From Siphonodentalium dalli (Eukaryota; Mollusca; Scaphopoda; Gadilida; Siphonodentaliidae), in the NCBI GenBank assembly GCA_032622095.1, contig CP136065.1, positions 148,743,577 through 148,807,576 on the forward strand: a stretch of DNA of 64,000 bases. The letters run 5' to 3'. Position numbers and translations under genes: made by a program. Position 1 is the first letter of the stretch; each line of letters opens with the position of its first letter. This document shows positions 26,101 through 38,900 of the stretch, piece by piece. Under the pieces are notes generated by a model that was not told where the DNA came from, searched no databases, and saw only the letters and a program-made list of their open reading frames with translations.

Positions 26101-26561
26101 AAGGGTTAATTATTTCTAAACCGATCAACCAATCTACACCAAATAATATAGAGGTGAGGCATGTGTCATCATAAACCTGCATATAAAATATGAAAACAAT
26201 CGGACAAAATATACTTGAGTTATGGCATCGGATAGAACATGACCATGTTTGGATGGAAAGTGTTAATCATTTCTAAACCGATCGTTACCAAAAACTATAC
26301 TGGTGAGGGGTGTGTCATCATAAACATGCAAATAATTTTTGAACACGATCCGATACAAAAATACTTGAGTAATCGCATCGGATAGCAAGTGTCTACGGAT
26401 GGACAGACAGACGGACGGATGAACTATGGATGGTTGATCCAGATGTCGGCATTATGGGTACTCATAAAAATGATTAGAAGACACCTGTCTGGAAGCGCTT
26501 TTATCAATTATTATGGAACTTATTTTGAAAGTTCTGGTATGATACATACAACCATACAAGC
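23121..26561 (+). repeat. Tandem unit 3
   Basis: A full-length unit of 3441 bases. It shares aatgtgcaatg and gggtactcat with unit 1, but gcagtacgtgtc with unit 4. Confidence 0.85.
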
Positions 26562-29500
26562 CTTTTAAATTAATGCACTACATTAACTTGAATTATTACC
26601 ACTTTAGAGGGCGTTCTCTAGTAGATTAACAGTAGTTTACCCGAACGGTAAAAAGCCACAACGCCCGGCATCAAACCGGAAGTTATGTGTTAACGATATT
26701 AATGGCCCTCTTCCGGGTTGCTAGGAATCTAATCGAACGCAACCTAATTTTGGAATTCGGAATTTCTGTTAAAACAAGATTATAGTATATTATTACGAAT
26801 AAAACTGATAATTTACTGTAGTAGATGTAATAACAGACCAGCAACACATTCAAGGTGAGTAAGTGTTATCTAACAAATGGAATAAATTAGATTTCTGACT
26901 GAATTTTCCTCAGATATGGCCCTATTTTCGAGGTAAATAATATTAATTAGTCATGTGACAATTTGTTTGACAACAAACAGACGACACATGGTTTGAATTG
27001 TTAAAAGAGTTATCATTTCAGTTGACATATTGCTGCTTACTCACTCATCTGTGTTCTAGTAGGGTTTCATTTCAGAGAGTGGTAATAATAGTAATAACAT
27101 GATTTTGTAGGGCGTTAGGTTTATTAACGGCCCTCCAGAAATGATTAACAGCCCTCGGGCCATTAATGGCCTGAGACTTCGTCTCGGGCCTTTAATGAAC
27201 CCCTCAGGCTGTTAATCATTTCTGTTGGGCCGTTAATAAACCATAACGCCCTCCAAAATCAAGTTATTGGTATATTAATGCGCAAATTCAATTTAATAAA
27301 AACATTTCCATAAGTAAATCATGTATCTTAAAGGGGCACTGTATGCTTAAATCCGACCATCCCCTTTTATACTCAACAGAATATATGCAACAAATGAATG
27401 AATTTGAGCAAGAATGAGTGCAAAATACACTCTGTGCTCTATGAAAGATGTAAAAACATGGTAATTATAATGAAAATTAATTTATGACATCAGGCATTAA
27501 TTAATTTTCATTATAATTACCATGTTTTTCACATCATTCATAAAAAAAAATGATTGTATTTTGCACTCATCCATGTCTCAAATTCATTCATTTGTTGCAT
27601 ATATTCTGTTCAAGTATAAAAGGGGAAGGTCCCATAAATGGTCGGATTTAGTGAACAGTGGGCATGTTGAAATGCTGAAATATGTGAACAATGCCCATTT
27701 AAGTGAAGAAATAGTGTAAAATTCTGCATCATGCATCAAGGTATACCCAAAGAAATGTATTTACTAACATTCACATGATGTGAAAATGGAAATGAATGCC
27801 GAATGCACAAAGCATAGAGCCTAATAAGTTGTGAACTTGTCACCGAATCTAATGGTAAATGTATTTGATATATTTTAAATCAAATGATCAAAATTAAATC
27901 AATGAGCAATGTAGAATTTAAAGACATTTCAATTTCTAAATGTTGAGTCATGATTATCCATAATTGAGATCACTTGTAATACAACAGAAAATATAAAATG
28001 AAATAAAAATGCTTAAACCACAGAGAAAATAATTTTTTCACTGAACAAAATAATGAAAAAGATAATTCAGCACACTGTTTTCTACCAAGCTTGTCTATAA
28101 ATCTGGACATATTTCAAATTTTCTATTCTTGTCAAAAGAGCATGAATCTTTATATATTCATGAAATTCCATATTCAAATTTTTAAGATGGTCTATCTATT
28201 CCAATTAACAAGTTTAATATAGTTTACTGGGTATAAAATAATAATGAGAGGCTGATCATGATCGACAGATATTTAACCCATACCTTGGCAATAGTGATTA
28301 GCTGTTTTCAGCTTGGATGCTAAAATCCATAACATTCAATGTTAATCTTCAAAATTAAAACACAAAATATGGTTACATTCCAAAAAAAAAATGTTTGAGT
28401 TATCGCACCATGCATAAAGTGTCTACGGACAGACATATGGACAGAATGACGAGTGGTCAATCTGGACATCGACACTATGTGTACCATAATATGGTATGGG
28501 TACACATAAAAATCAAAATAAATGAATCAATCAATAGGGGCAAAGAGCGTGTCAAAATAATCCAATATAAAATGAGATATATCAGATGAAAGGTATTTCT
28601 GTTAAAGTATCAGGAATGTTGAGAAGGGTTAATTTTTAACTACAAAAATCCATGAAAGTGAAAGATGAGAAACCAGGAGATATAATAGAATGATTAAATG
28701 AAAAAATATAAAAAAGCATAGAATTGATGACAGGGTTAATAATTTTAACTCTATAAAATAAGGGGACTGTACCAGGTATGTCACTTGAATATTGCATTAA
28801 TTGGCTATCACTGGAGAGATACAAGTCTGTAAACAGCAGAAATCAGAGACATATGTGGAAGTTGATAAACTCTGGGCCACCACTGTCCACACACTATGGA
28901 AATGTGATGAACAACAGATGGCTATTAAAGTAATTTCATTTCTGAAGTACAGGGAGCTGTGAGCATCAGATTAATAGCACATCAAATTATAGGACTGGAA
29001 ACTTTATAAAAATAAACACTGCACACAAAGCAGATACTGACAGAGGCTTCAATGCAGTACGTGTCTCTCAGTACAGCAAGCTCCATTAATCACTTTTTGA
29101 TAAACAACTATCCCCAGTGTTGTTTGTCTTTGCCTCCATCTAGCACTGGCCAATGATTTTCATGTGAAATGACATCAAGAGAGAATGCTATTATTATATT
29201 TCTAATAGAGTTGTCCACCACGCCACCATATGGCTTTTAAAGTGGCTTTGGACTTATATCTATAATAAATGTACTCTCAACACTGCATATTGGGTGTTCA
29301 CATGATAATTTATTGATTTCATTATATTACATGCAACTATAGCAATAAAATCTTCATACTTTAAAAACAGGACTATCAAATAGAATTTTCATTAATAACC
29401 CTGGTTGGAGAGTATAATTAGTTAATTAATCAAAACCAAGATGAAGAGATGAAGAGAGTGCTAAGGAAAAACTAAGTAAGAAATATGAGGTAAATCAGAA

Positions 29501-30004
29501 GAAAAGTATTTGACTTATTGCATTGGATGGCATGTGTGGGAAAGGGTTAATTATTTCTAAACCGATCAACCAATCTACACCAAATAATATAGAGGTGAGG
29601 CATGTGTCGATCATAAACCTGCATATAAAATATGAAAACAATCGGACAAAACATACTTGAGTTATGGCATCGGATAGAACATGACCATGTTTGGATGGAA
29701 AGTGTTAATCATTTCTAAACCGATCGTTACCAAAAACTATACTGGTAAGGGGTGTGTCATCATAAACATGCAAATAAAATTTGAACACGATCCGATACAA
29801 AAATACTTGAGTAATCGCATCGGATAGCAAGTGTCTACGGATGGACAGACAGACGGACGGATGAACGATGGATGGTTGATCCAGACGTCGGCATTATGGG
29901 TACACATAAAAATGATTAGAAGACACCTGTCTGGAAGCGCTTTTATCAATTATTATGGAACTTATTTTGAAAGTTCTGGTATGATACATACAACCATACA
30001 AGCC
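26562..30004 (+). repeat. Tandem unit 4
   Basis: A full-length unit of 3443 bases and the last of the array. After catacaagcct the sequence diverges into unique DNA (catggaaacgtttg). Confidence 0.85.
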
Positions 30005-31399
30005 TCATGGAAACGTTTGAAGCATAGAGAGCAGGATAACTCCATCGCTGTCTGAGATCGCCTGAAGTGAAATGGTCAATCTGTTCTAAACATGTCCCAT
30101 AAAAATGTCCAAATTGATTGTATGTATCTTACAAGAAACTTTGAAATAAAATGAAAGTCTGAAAACAGAACTAAAACAACAGCATATCTAGAATTCCATA
30201 TAATAATTAGAATACATTCTATATTCACTGGCCATTTAGCACTCCGAACTAAATTAGTCATTTCTGAATAAAGTTCTAACAATAAGCCTCAAAATTGATA
30301 TAATACATAAATAAAATTTTCGGTCAAATGAGTTTATTTCAGAAAAAGGAAAGAGGTTAATTAAGTAAAGGAAAATTTTATTTCGGTAATGGAAACTTAA
30401 TGATAATCATGAACGTAAGTAGACTAAACGTGAATAAAAAACAAACAGCCTTGGTAGTATATCGATCACATATGTTAAAATCACAAACTACAATTTTCAT
30501 GAAAATCTCTATTTTGTAATGTTGACTCAATTTACAAAAAGACAAATTTAATAATGAAAGATTATGGTTTAGTGAAGGTGCAGTGGGCTAGTGTCCAATT
30601 TCAAATTGTTGTGACATTGATATGAGTTTTTACTCAGCTGCGGACATTAGACAGGTTCAGCCACACACACATGTAACTTGTAACATGTGTTGCCATTGCC
30701 AATGGAGTCACCTGACTCACGTGATCATTTGGCCTACAGAAAACAGTTTTGAAGTTTTGTGTCTAACGTGTAGCATACAAAACTTGTAGCAAAGAGGAAT
30801 AATCCAATCTTCTGATAACCTGCTCTGGGATATCTCAATTTGATTGAAGCTAATTACTCTATACACCATCAGTAAGCCCGGAGGGCTAGTGCACGTTTTT
30901 GCTAAAAAAGTAGGTACTGGGCTTACTAACAACTAAGAATAGAATAAGATGTGTATAATTCACAACAAAATTAACACAAGTGTATACTATTATACATTTC
31001 TAATTTTTAAAGAAAAATAATAAAAGCACAGATGTGCTTCAGTATCTTCTCCTATTCTACCGTGATTGTATTCTCCTTCCAAATGCTCAAAAATGCGGGG
31101 GGTGGGCTTATCTACGAGGACCACCCATGTTTTATTTAGGGTAAAAAACCCAGACTGGGCTTATCTTCAAGTATGGGCTTACTAACGGGTGTATACAGTA
31201 AGCGAATCGCTGGTTGCATTGTGGCAGCTTGTTCACACCACCCAACTATTATTTTCAAGTTTTGCTATACATTGGCTGTATACTATTATACATCTGCACC
31301 ATATGCACTTAATTTTGTTTTTCTGCACCATATGCAATTAATTTTGTTTTTCTTTTTGCTTTGATAATCACGTGAATCTTCTTTGTAATTTATATTTTG

Positions 31400-31490
31400 T
31401 TGAGTCAGACTTATACAGGTCTTCGGACCTGTTGTCTGGCTCATTGCATATTTTATTTGCAATAAACCTATTTATACAACAACAAAAAAT
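31400..31490 (+). other. Hairpin plus AATAAA and A-rich tail, possible retroposon 3' end
   Basis: A nested stem, gagtcagac ... acaggtc ttcg gacctgt ... gtctggctc, is followed by tttgcaataaacctattt and acaacaacaaaaa. A stable 3' hairpin with a short A-rich tail is typical of LINE or SINE 3' ends. No upstream reverse transcriptase is visible. Confidence 0.3.
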
Positions 31491-32244
31491 ATGTGTTAAA
31501 TACTTAGCCATGTTCTATCTTCTCGTTACAAAATAGATTCTATTGAACAATCGCAGATGGAAAAAAAATGACAATTTTTAATAGTTATAACTGAACAATG
31601 ATTACATTCATACTAAAAAACAACACTTTGCTGTTCAGTATTAAAATGTTAATATGACAGGCCACAGTCAGTAATGCTTGCCCTAAAAAAATAAAATGCT
31701 TCAAAACTCCAGGGGTTCTATAAAGTAGCATTCAGATGACTGCATTACATTGGTCGATTGCGAAGACATGATCCATGGTCTGCGTTAAACTATTCACATG
31801 GGTGTGTTGCGTTATATAATGCATAACTTCCGATTGAAGCTAATAAGTCTGATATTGTAATAAATGAAATATTACAAATCAAACTATTTATTATAAATGA
31901 GTTATACTAAAATGTCAAACATGTCAAAATCCCAGCAACTAAAACTTTATTGACATAAATACAAGTTGAATTTCCTTCGCTTTGCAGACAGCTGCAATCT
32001 TTTATCGATTGAAAACAAGAAACTACATGATGTACGCTCTTAATTGCCATATAGGGTATGTTACGGTGTACTTCTGCATTGAAAATAGTATTTCTCCATT
32101 ATGTGCGTTAACGGATACCATGTAACAGATGCATCTCAGCCATTTAAACATCTTAGTGTTATTGTCTGTATTCCAATTTTTTTTTACCACTCCCTACATA
32201 CCAAAGAAAAATCCCCCATTATTGGAAAAATGTTAACAGCCTGA

Positions 32245-32370
32245 TTAAGCCTTTCCTTACTAAATACTCATTGATGAGTGGTCCCCTTAGGAAATGCTCA
32301 GATAATAAATTATTATTAATAATTTACTATCTGAAGATTTCCCGCCTATTGATAGAATCATCCTAAACAT
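32245..32370. repeat. Short foldback repeat, copy 2
   Basis: It shares tactcattgatgagt and GAAATGCTCAGATAATAA ... TTACTATCTGAAGATTTC with the copy at 5842-5965. Confidence 0.4.
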
Positions 32371-32455
32371 CCATGAAGATAAATAGAACATACCAATGTA
32401 TAATTTTAGAACTGAAGGGAGAATCCATTTAGTAAAGAAACGATTACAATTAGAT

Positions 32456-32461
32456 TTTATT
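32456..32461 (-). terminator. Candidate poly(A) signal of the LRR gene
   Basis: TTTATT on the plus strand reads AATAAA on the minus strand, about 290 bases past the stop codon at 32750. It is the first canonical hexamer I found downstream. Confidence 0.35.
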
Positions 32462-32749
32462 TCATTGTTCAGCCATAGATTATATCTTCAATTTCACAAA
32501 ATTGATGTGACATTCTTAAAGCTGTCAATTTGTACGAAAATCTGAAATATTCTATTATAAATTGGCTTGTAAGATAATACATTTATCTGATATGATGGGA
32601 TATCTTATAGAAAAAATTCAGGTTGAAAAAAATATATATAACACCACCTACCTATCGAAACTTTTAACGTGGGTAGGAAAAGGGCAAACAAACAAACAGC
32701 GGCCTAAATATGAAATGTGGCATATGATGATGAACAAAGACGGGATTGG

Positions 32750-32910
32750 TCAACTGTCTTCATCTGTGTCATCAAACTGTCCATCTTCCTGTGTATACTT
32801 GTATTTAGTCCTGTTTATTGGGAATGCATGATAGTCATAAACAATGAATTTATCCCTTAGTGTGAATTCTGGGGTCCTCACTCGCCCATGTTCATACACT
32901 GGCACCATTT
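32750..32910 (-). CDS. LRR gene terminal coding exon 6
   Basis: Acceptor ttttgtttttacag. Two bases complete a Glu codon, then 52 codons lead to TGA at 32750-32752. It encodes VPVYEHGRVRTPEF, KFIVYDYHAFPINRTKY and an acidic end (DDTDEDS). The aromatic-rich, low-gap sequence suggests a conserved C-terminal module. Confidence 0.82.
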
Positions 32911-35900
32911 CTGTAAAAACAAAATAGAACCATTATTAGGTCAGATCAGCTTTTATGTATTGGTTTAGTATATGGACAATTATAAAATGAAAAGAAATAT
33001 TAGCAGGACTAATAATAGTAATATAAGTTACACAGCTTGTTTTGGGGGGATATGGTGTGGTATGGCCTGGGTGGGGTTTGTATATCCCGAGTCAATAGCT
33101 GATGTTGAAATGATTCAACAGGGCATACCGCACCCCACCCACCGATCCAAGACGTGTAACTTATTTACCCCCTCAGCGAAATTTTAACTCCTCTATTTAG
33201 TGCAAAATTTCTTTTGCTGGGTAATATGAAACACAAACTACAGTTCTATTCAGGGTGCACACTTTTTATGACCCATGTAAATCTCTTTGCCTCTAGATAG
33301 CACAAATTTCTTTTGTTGGGTGAAATGAAACCAAAACAAGCCAAGAAAAGTAAATTGATTTTGTTTAAACTGCTTGTAGGATGATAGGGGGATATAGCTG
33401 CTTTTCACAGCATTGTCCGTAAATATTACTTCAAAAATATTAGACATAATGAAGCACCCAAGCTCAATCAAGCATTAGCATCAAGATAACAAACACCACA
33501 AATCAACATGGTATTCAACAACGACTATCCATTGTGAAACTTTTCTTGGTAAATACAGTAATGCCCTAAGTAATCGACTCCTTAACCACAGCAGAATTAT
33601 GGGTTACTTTTCAGGAGTCGATTACTTAGGGCATTACTGTATATATTTTACAAGGGGGATACAAGATTTATTGTTCTTGTAAATGATGTCTTCTCTATAT
33701 AGCGAAGACATTTTTTGTGGGTCTAATACGAAACAGAAACTCGCAAAATACAGTTTTCTATCCTTGGTGTTCAACAATGACTATCCATTGTGAAACTTTT
33801 CTGGGCAAATACACATTTTGAGAGGAGATTTATTGTCCTTGTAAATATATAGCAAAGACATTTTTTGTGGGCTAATACGAAACAGCCTATATAGCATGGA
33901 ATTTATTTTGCCAGGTAATATGAAACCTAAGCTTGCAACATACAGTTTCTATCCAGGGTACAAACAATGTATTACCTGTGTATAATGATGTTCTCTCTGT
34001 ATACAGTGGAATTTCTCTTCTTAGGTAATATTTAGCCCAGTCAACTCGCAAAACACATATTTCTGTCGGCAGTGTACACTTCTCATACCCAATGTAAAAT
34101 CTGTTTCTTCTAATAGTACAAAAACTTAAACATTTGAACAGGTCATTCAATATCCGTTAGGGTGTGCCAAAGGATTTAGTCAGGCAAAGAGTAAAATCAA
34201 AGATGGCCGCTGACGGCCATGTTATTTAACAAATTTTGGGAATAATCGATTGGCTCCCATCTAGAGTTCACCCCGAAAACCAATGTGAAGTTTGGTAATG
34301 ATCCGATGACGGATGTGGCCTGTAGGATGTGCCAAAGTATTTAGTCTGGCATAGAGTAAAATCCAAAATGGCCACTGGCAGCCATTTTTTAAAACAAATT
34401 TTGAAAAATTATTTGATGGCTCCCATCTAGAAGTCACCATGAAGATCCATATAAAGTTTGGTGAGAGTAAAATCCAAGATGGCTGCTGGCAGCCATGTTT
34501 TATAAAACAATTTCGGAAAATATTGATGGCTGCCATCTAGAGGTTACCCCGAAAATCCATATGAAATTTGGTGATGATTGGATGAGAGATGTAGCCTATA
34601 GGGTGAGCCAAAGAATTTAGTCATGCAAAGATTAAAATCCAAGATGGCTGACGGCAACATGTTTTTCATCGAAAATCGCTAAACATGCCAGCCAATTTTC
34701 AAAACATTTCTCCAATAAATGCGGCCTGCAAGGTGTGCCGATGGATTCAAATTTGATATTCAAAATGGCTGCCGGTGGCAATGTTTTTTAAGGAATTTCG
34801 AAAAAAATTTATGGCTCACATCCAGAGGTCACCCCGAAAATCCACGTGAAGTATGGTGATGATCGGATGAGGGATGCATGCATGGTGATGGACACCAATC
34901 CATGGCAATAGCTCAAAATTTTCGAAGTAAAGTTGAGCTAAAAAACAGGGGGTATAATTAAGATATATACTTTTATAACTGAATGGGTGAATGCATTCAT
35001 CAATCAAAGGACTGAGGAGACAATATTAATCTGTTTTAGAGATGATAACAAATAGACAATATCTGATAACATCTTACCGTCATACGGCCCATACATCTCT
35101 GCTATCTCCTCATCCCAGTTTTCCGTATCTGCTGATTCGATAGGTGCAGACTGTGTCAATTCCTCACATTCAGGAGAGGTTCCTGCAAAATATATCAACA
35201 ACTAGAAGGTGACCCGACTTCGTCCGGGCTTTGACCTTGAATTGTCCATTTTGAAGGTCAAGGTCAAGTGGGGTCACGATTTGACCAGTCCAAAACACTG
35301 CCCGGACAAAAGTACCCGACAAACGTGCCCGTCGAAATCCATCCGGTTTTACCCGATTTGACCTTGAATTGATCATTTTGAAGGTCAAGGTCTGGTCGGG
35401 GTCACGATTTGACCCGTCCAAAACAATCAGTGGACAAAAGTAACCCCACGTATCAAATTTCGTCAAAATCCCATCAAAATTGGCGATTTGACCTTGAAGT
35501 TACCAGATTTCAAGGTCAAGGTCATGTCGCACGGGCAAATGAATATGCTTATGAGACTCGCCATAAGAAAGTACCCCCACATACCAAGTTTCATCGAAAT
35601 CCCGTGATATTTGGGCGTTTGACCTTGAAATGACCCGATTTCAAGGTCAAGGTGACGTCGCATGGACAAATTAATATGCCTATGTTCGTCCCCGGCCGAA
35701 AATACCTCCACATACCAAGTTTCATCGAAATCGGGTCGGCCGTTTTCGAGTTCATCGCCAACACACAGACACACACACACAGATCTTCCAAAATATATAA
35801 TAGACAACTAGAAGGTGACTCGACTTCGTCCGGGCTTTGACCTTGAATTGTCTATTTTGAAGGCCAAGGTCAAGTGGGGTAACGATTTGACCCGTCCAAA

Positions 35901-38900
35901 ACACTGCCCGAACAAAAGTACCCGACAAAAGTACCCGTCTAAATCCATCCGGTTTCACCCGATTTGACCTTGAATTGATCATTTTGAAGGTCAAGGTCAG
36001 GTCGGGGTCACGATTTGACCCGTCCAAAACACCCAGTGGACAAAAGTAACCCTATGTATAAAATTTCGTCGAAATACTATCAAAATTGGCGATTTGACCT
36101 TGAATTGACCCTATTTCAAGGTCAAGGTCACGTCGCACAGGCAAATGAATATGCTTATGAGACTCCCCATACGAAAGTACCCCCACATACCAAGTGTCAT
36201 CGAAATCCCGTGATATTCGGGCGTTTGACCTTGAAATGACCCGATTTCAAGGCCAAGGTCACATCGCACGGGCAAATTAATATGCTTATGAGACTCCCCA
36301 TACAAAAGTATCCCCACATACCAAGTTTCATCGAAATCCAGTGATATTCGGGCGTTTGACCTTGAAATTACCCGATTTCAAGGTCAAGGTCACGTCGCAC
36401 AGGCAAATTAATAGGCCCATGTCACTCCCCGGCCGAAAATACCCACACATACCAAGTTTCATCGAAATCGGCTTGGCCGTTTTTGAGTCCATCGATTACA
36501 GACAGACACACACACACCCTTGTTTGTATTACATACGTTGTGGGGACATTTCTTTAGAAATTCAAACAATACCGTAGTTGTGAGGACCTCGTTATTTAGT
36601 AAATATATCCAAACTCGGAGGGTACCTTTAACGAAATAACGGCAATCTTTGTAACGCATGCGTAGTATCATTTCCGCCTAGTGCGGACGAAAAAATATCA
36701 AAAATTTCAAAAAATACAAATTTCCGTCGCCTTAAGGGAAAAAATTGTTAACATTGTGAGGACATTGTTTTACTATATGAATGTCCTCACAGAATTGGGT
36801 TGACACACTCACACACACAGACACACACACACACACACACACACAGATCTTCCAAAATATATAATAGATTATAGTAAAACCAATACCATTTATTACCCCC
36901 AACACCAGCTGCCAACACACTAATGATAAGATAAAGATGAATTTTATTTAGTTGGAATCATAGAACACATGGGTTTGTATGAGGGCTGAAAAATAGATTT
37001 TAAGCATACAGGGGCTATAACTGTCAGTTTGGCCTATGTTATTCATGGGAGTAACGGTTTGATGGTTTAATTATTTTATAAAGGTATCATAGTACAAAAT
37101 GGAATGATGTTTGAATACAAAGTATGTTTTTGGAATATGCCCTCTATGGCACGACACCGGAAAAGAACCTGATTTCTCTCGCCTGAAAACAGTCATCGGC
37201 AGTTCCAAGACAAAATATCTAAATTGATATAACTCTTTATTTTTTAATATATATCATACATATATCTAGGTTCTATCAGCTCATAAGGTGATTATAGACT
37301 GACATTTGCTCTGTCATGGCCAGAAAATGGTTAAAATGAAGATTCTGCACAGTCAGTCTAATGGAGATAATTTGTGATGTGACAATTCCTGTCAAAATGC
37401 AGACATGCACCCCCCCCCCCACTATTAAACTTCTTTGGTATTGTGGTGTGCCCTGGGGTATGGCGGGTCAGAAAATCGATGTTAACAGCAAATATTTTGG
37501 GTCCCAGTGTACCTACTGACACAAAGTTCAACCCTACCCTCTCGGAAATCTGCATTTTTCTATATGGGGTAGGGGAAATATAAATCATCACAACTCATGT
37601 TCTAATACACATATTCTTGTTTTCTAGGTGTCTTTCTGTTGGTAATACACTATTACACCAGAATAAGAAGAAAAAATAGACATGTCATCATTGATGTCGT
37701 CATGAGAGGTCAAGAGGTCATGTGACATGGGTGAAAACTCGAATTTCAGTCCATATCATACCGGTACCAGATAGTTTCATGGCTGATACAAAAAACAGAT
37801 ATAAGCCATTTATTTACCCCTCTGGATAGCCAGAAGGATATCCCTTATTGAAATTACCTTGTTAACAGCTTCAATATATGTTATTTTGGTCATATTTTAG
37901 GAAAAAATATTTCGACCTGTTTTTGATGTTTTTTCACAATTTAGGTAAGGAAAACATAAACCATCACAAATCGGTTTCTAATCAACTTATGGTAAGGTTT
38001 TTGGTATCATTTTGTTCGTATTAGACTACTCTATTCAAATAAAGGAGGAGCTTGCACATATTTTCAATGTTGACCTGGCTGAAGGTCAAAAGGTCACAGG
38101 TTTTTGTCAAAATTTTGATTTCAGCCCATTCTTATCAACTGATGGTATTATTGAAGTAGTAAGCTGTCATAACTAACCTATCACTTTTTTCAGACCCTGG
38201 AGGATATGCCGAACCTGAATACTTCTGAATTTACCCTTGATATAATTACTCTTTGTTAACATTTCAGCTGAAGTTCACCCTACACAATCTGAACTTCATT
38301 TTGGTTCAGTGGTTTTGAAAATGTGACATGTCTTTTCCATGATTCGCTTTCCTTTGGTTGTCTTATGTAAGACTCAAACTGAAACAATGAACAACTTGTT
38401 CTCGGAATTAAAACTGTTCCAATTGTGTATACTTGAATATATATACATGTACCATCTCATTCATTGTCACTACTTTCACTTTCATCACTTGAACTATCTG
38501 TTTCATTCTCCGTATCACAATCATCATCTTCACACTCATCTTTCATCATGCTGTCCTTCAAGAATATCAACCAACTTGGTGGGTAGAATGTCAGCTGCTG
38601 TCCACTTTGGCTGCATCACACCATCACTACATTCCCAGCCATGACCATCAAGAGGACTTGGTATGGATGGAATTGGAATATAACCGCGTTTCCAAATACT
38701 GACTTGATAATTTGCACATCTGGCATGCTCTTCCAAACAACTCTCACAAGGAGGAACAGAACTGAGGTCAAAAGAAGTTCTCTTGCCCAACTCAGTACCA
38801 CACTTAGTTAACAGCTGTAAGTATCTTGCTTCATTTACTTTCGACACACAGGGTTTTCCATAAAGTGCACATGTGAATTCTTGAAGCACCTCCATTGCGG

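Larger units (their letters stand above)
16281..30004 (+). repeat. Tandem array: four head-to-tail copies of a 3.44-kb unit
   Basis: The boundary sequence cttttaaattaatgcactac begins at 16281, 19678, 23121 and 26562; the next expected boundary at 30004 breaks into unrelated sequence. The copies are about 99% alike by eye. No open frame exceeds 75 codons and those present fall in foldbacks, so the unit is non-coding. Each unit holds a foldback with a GGCCCGAGAC/ttcg/GTCTCGGGCC-type apex, a 377-bp MITE, and a closing ACGGATGGACAGACAGACGG run. Recent amplification by unequal crossing-over is the likely origin. Confidence 0.9.
30005..32749. other. Intergenic DNA between the tandem array and the LRR gene 3' end
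   Basis: AT-rich with no supported gene. GGGCTTA-type short motifs recur at 30868-30930 and 31100-31180. A 29-base unit (tctgcaccatatgca...) is duplicated at 31287-31345. A possible retroposon tail lies at 31400-31490, and a short foldback at 32245-32370. Confidence 0.4.
32911..35077 (-). other. LRR gene intron 5 (2.2 kb)
   Basis: It contains a short TA-flanked MITE (33554-33641), a duplicated segment with ccattgtgaaacttttct at 33530 and 33788, and the AAGATGGC repeat block at 34161-34905. Nothing coding was found. Confidence 0.55.

Noticed and set aside
30076-30932. Minus-strand ORFs of 68-71 codons between the array and the LRR gene
   Set aside because: No continuity between frames and no recognisable motif. 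This is the expected background for ORFs of this size.
35463-35807. 114-codon ORF on the minus strand and neighbours at 35170-36317
   Set aside because: The amino acid pattern (PCDxTLTLKSGxFKVK) is a translation of the TGACCTTGA tandem repeat in several frames.
38339-38644. 101-codon plus-strand ORF rich in His and Leu (and its mirror at 40106-40406)
   Set aside because: Antisense of the acidic C-terminal region of the nuclease gene, and present in both inverted arms.
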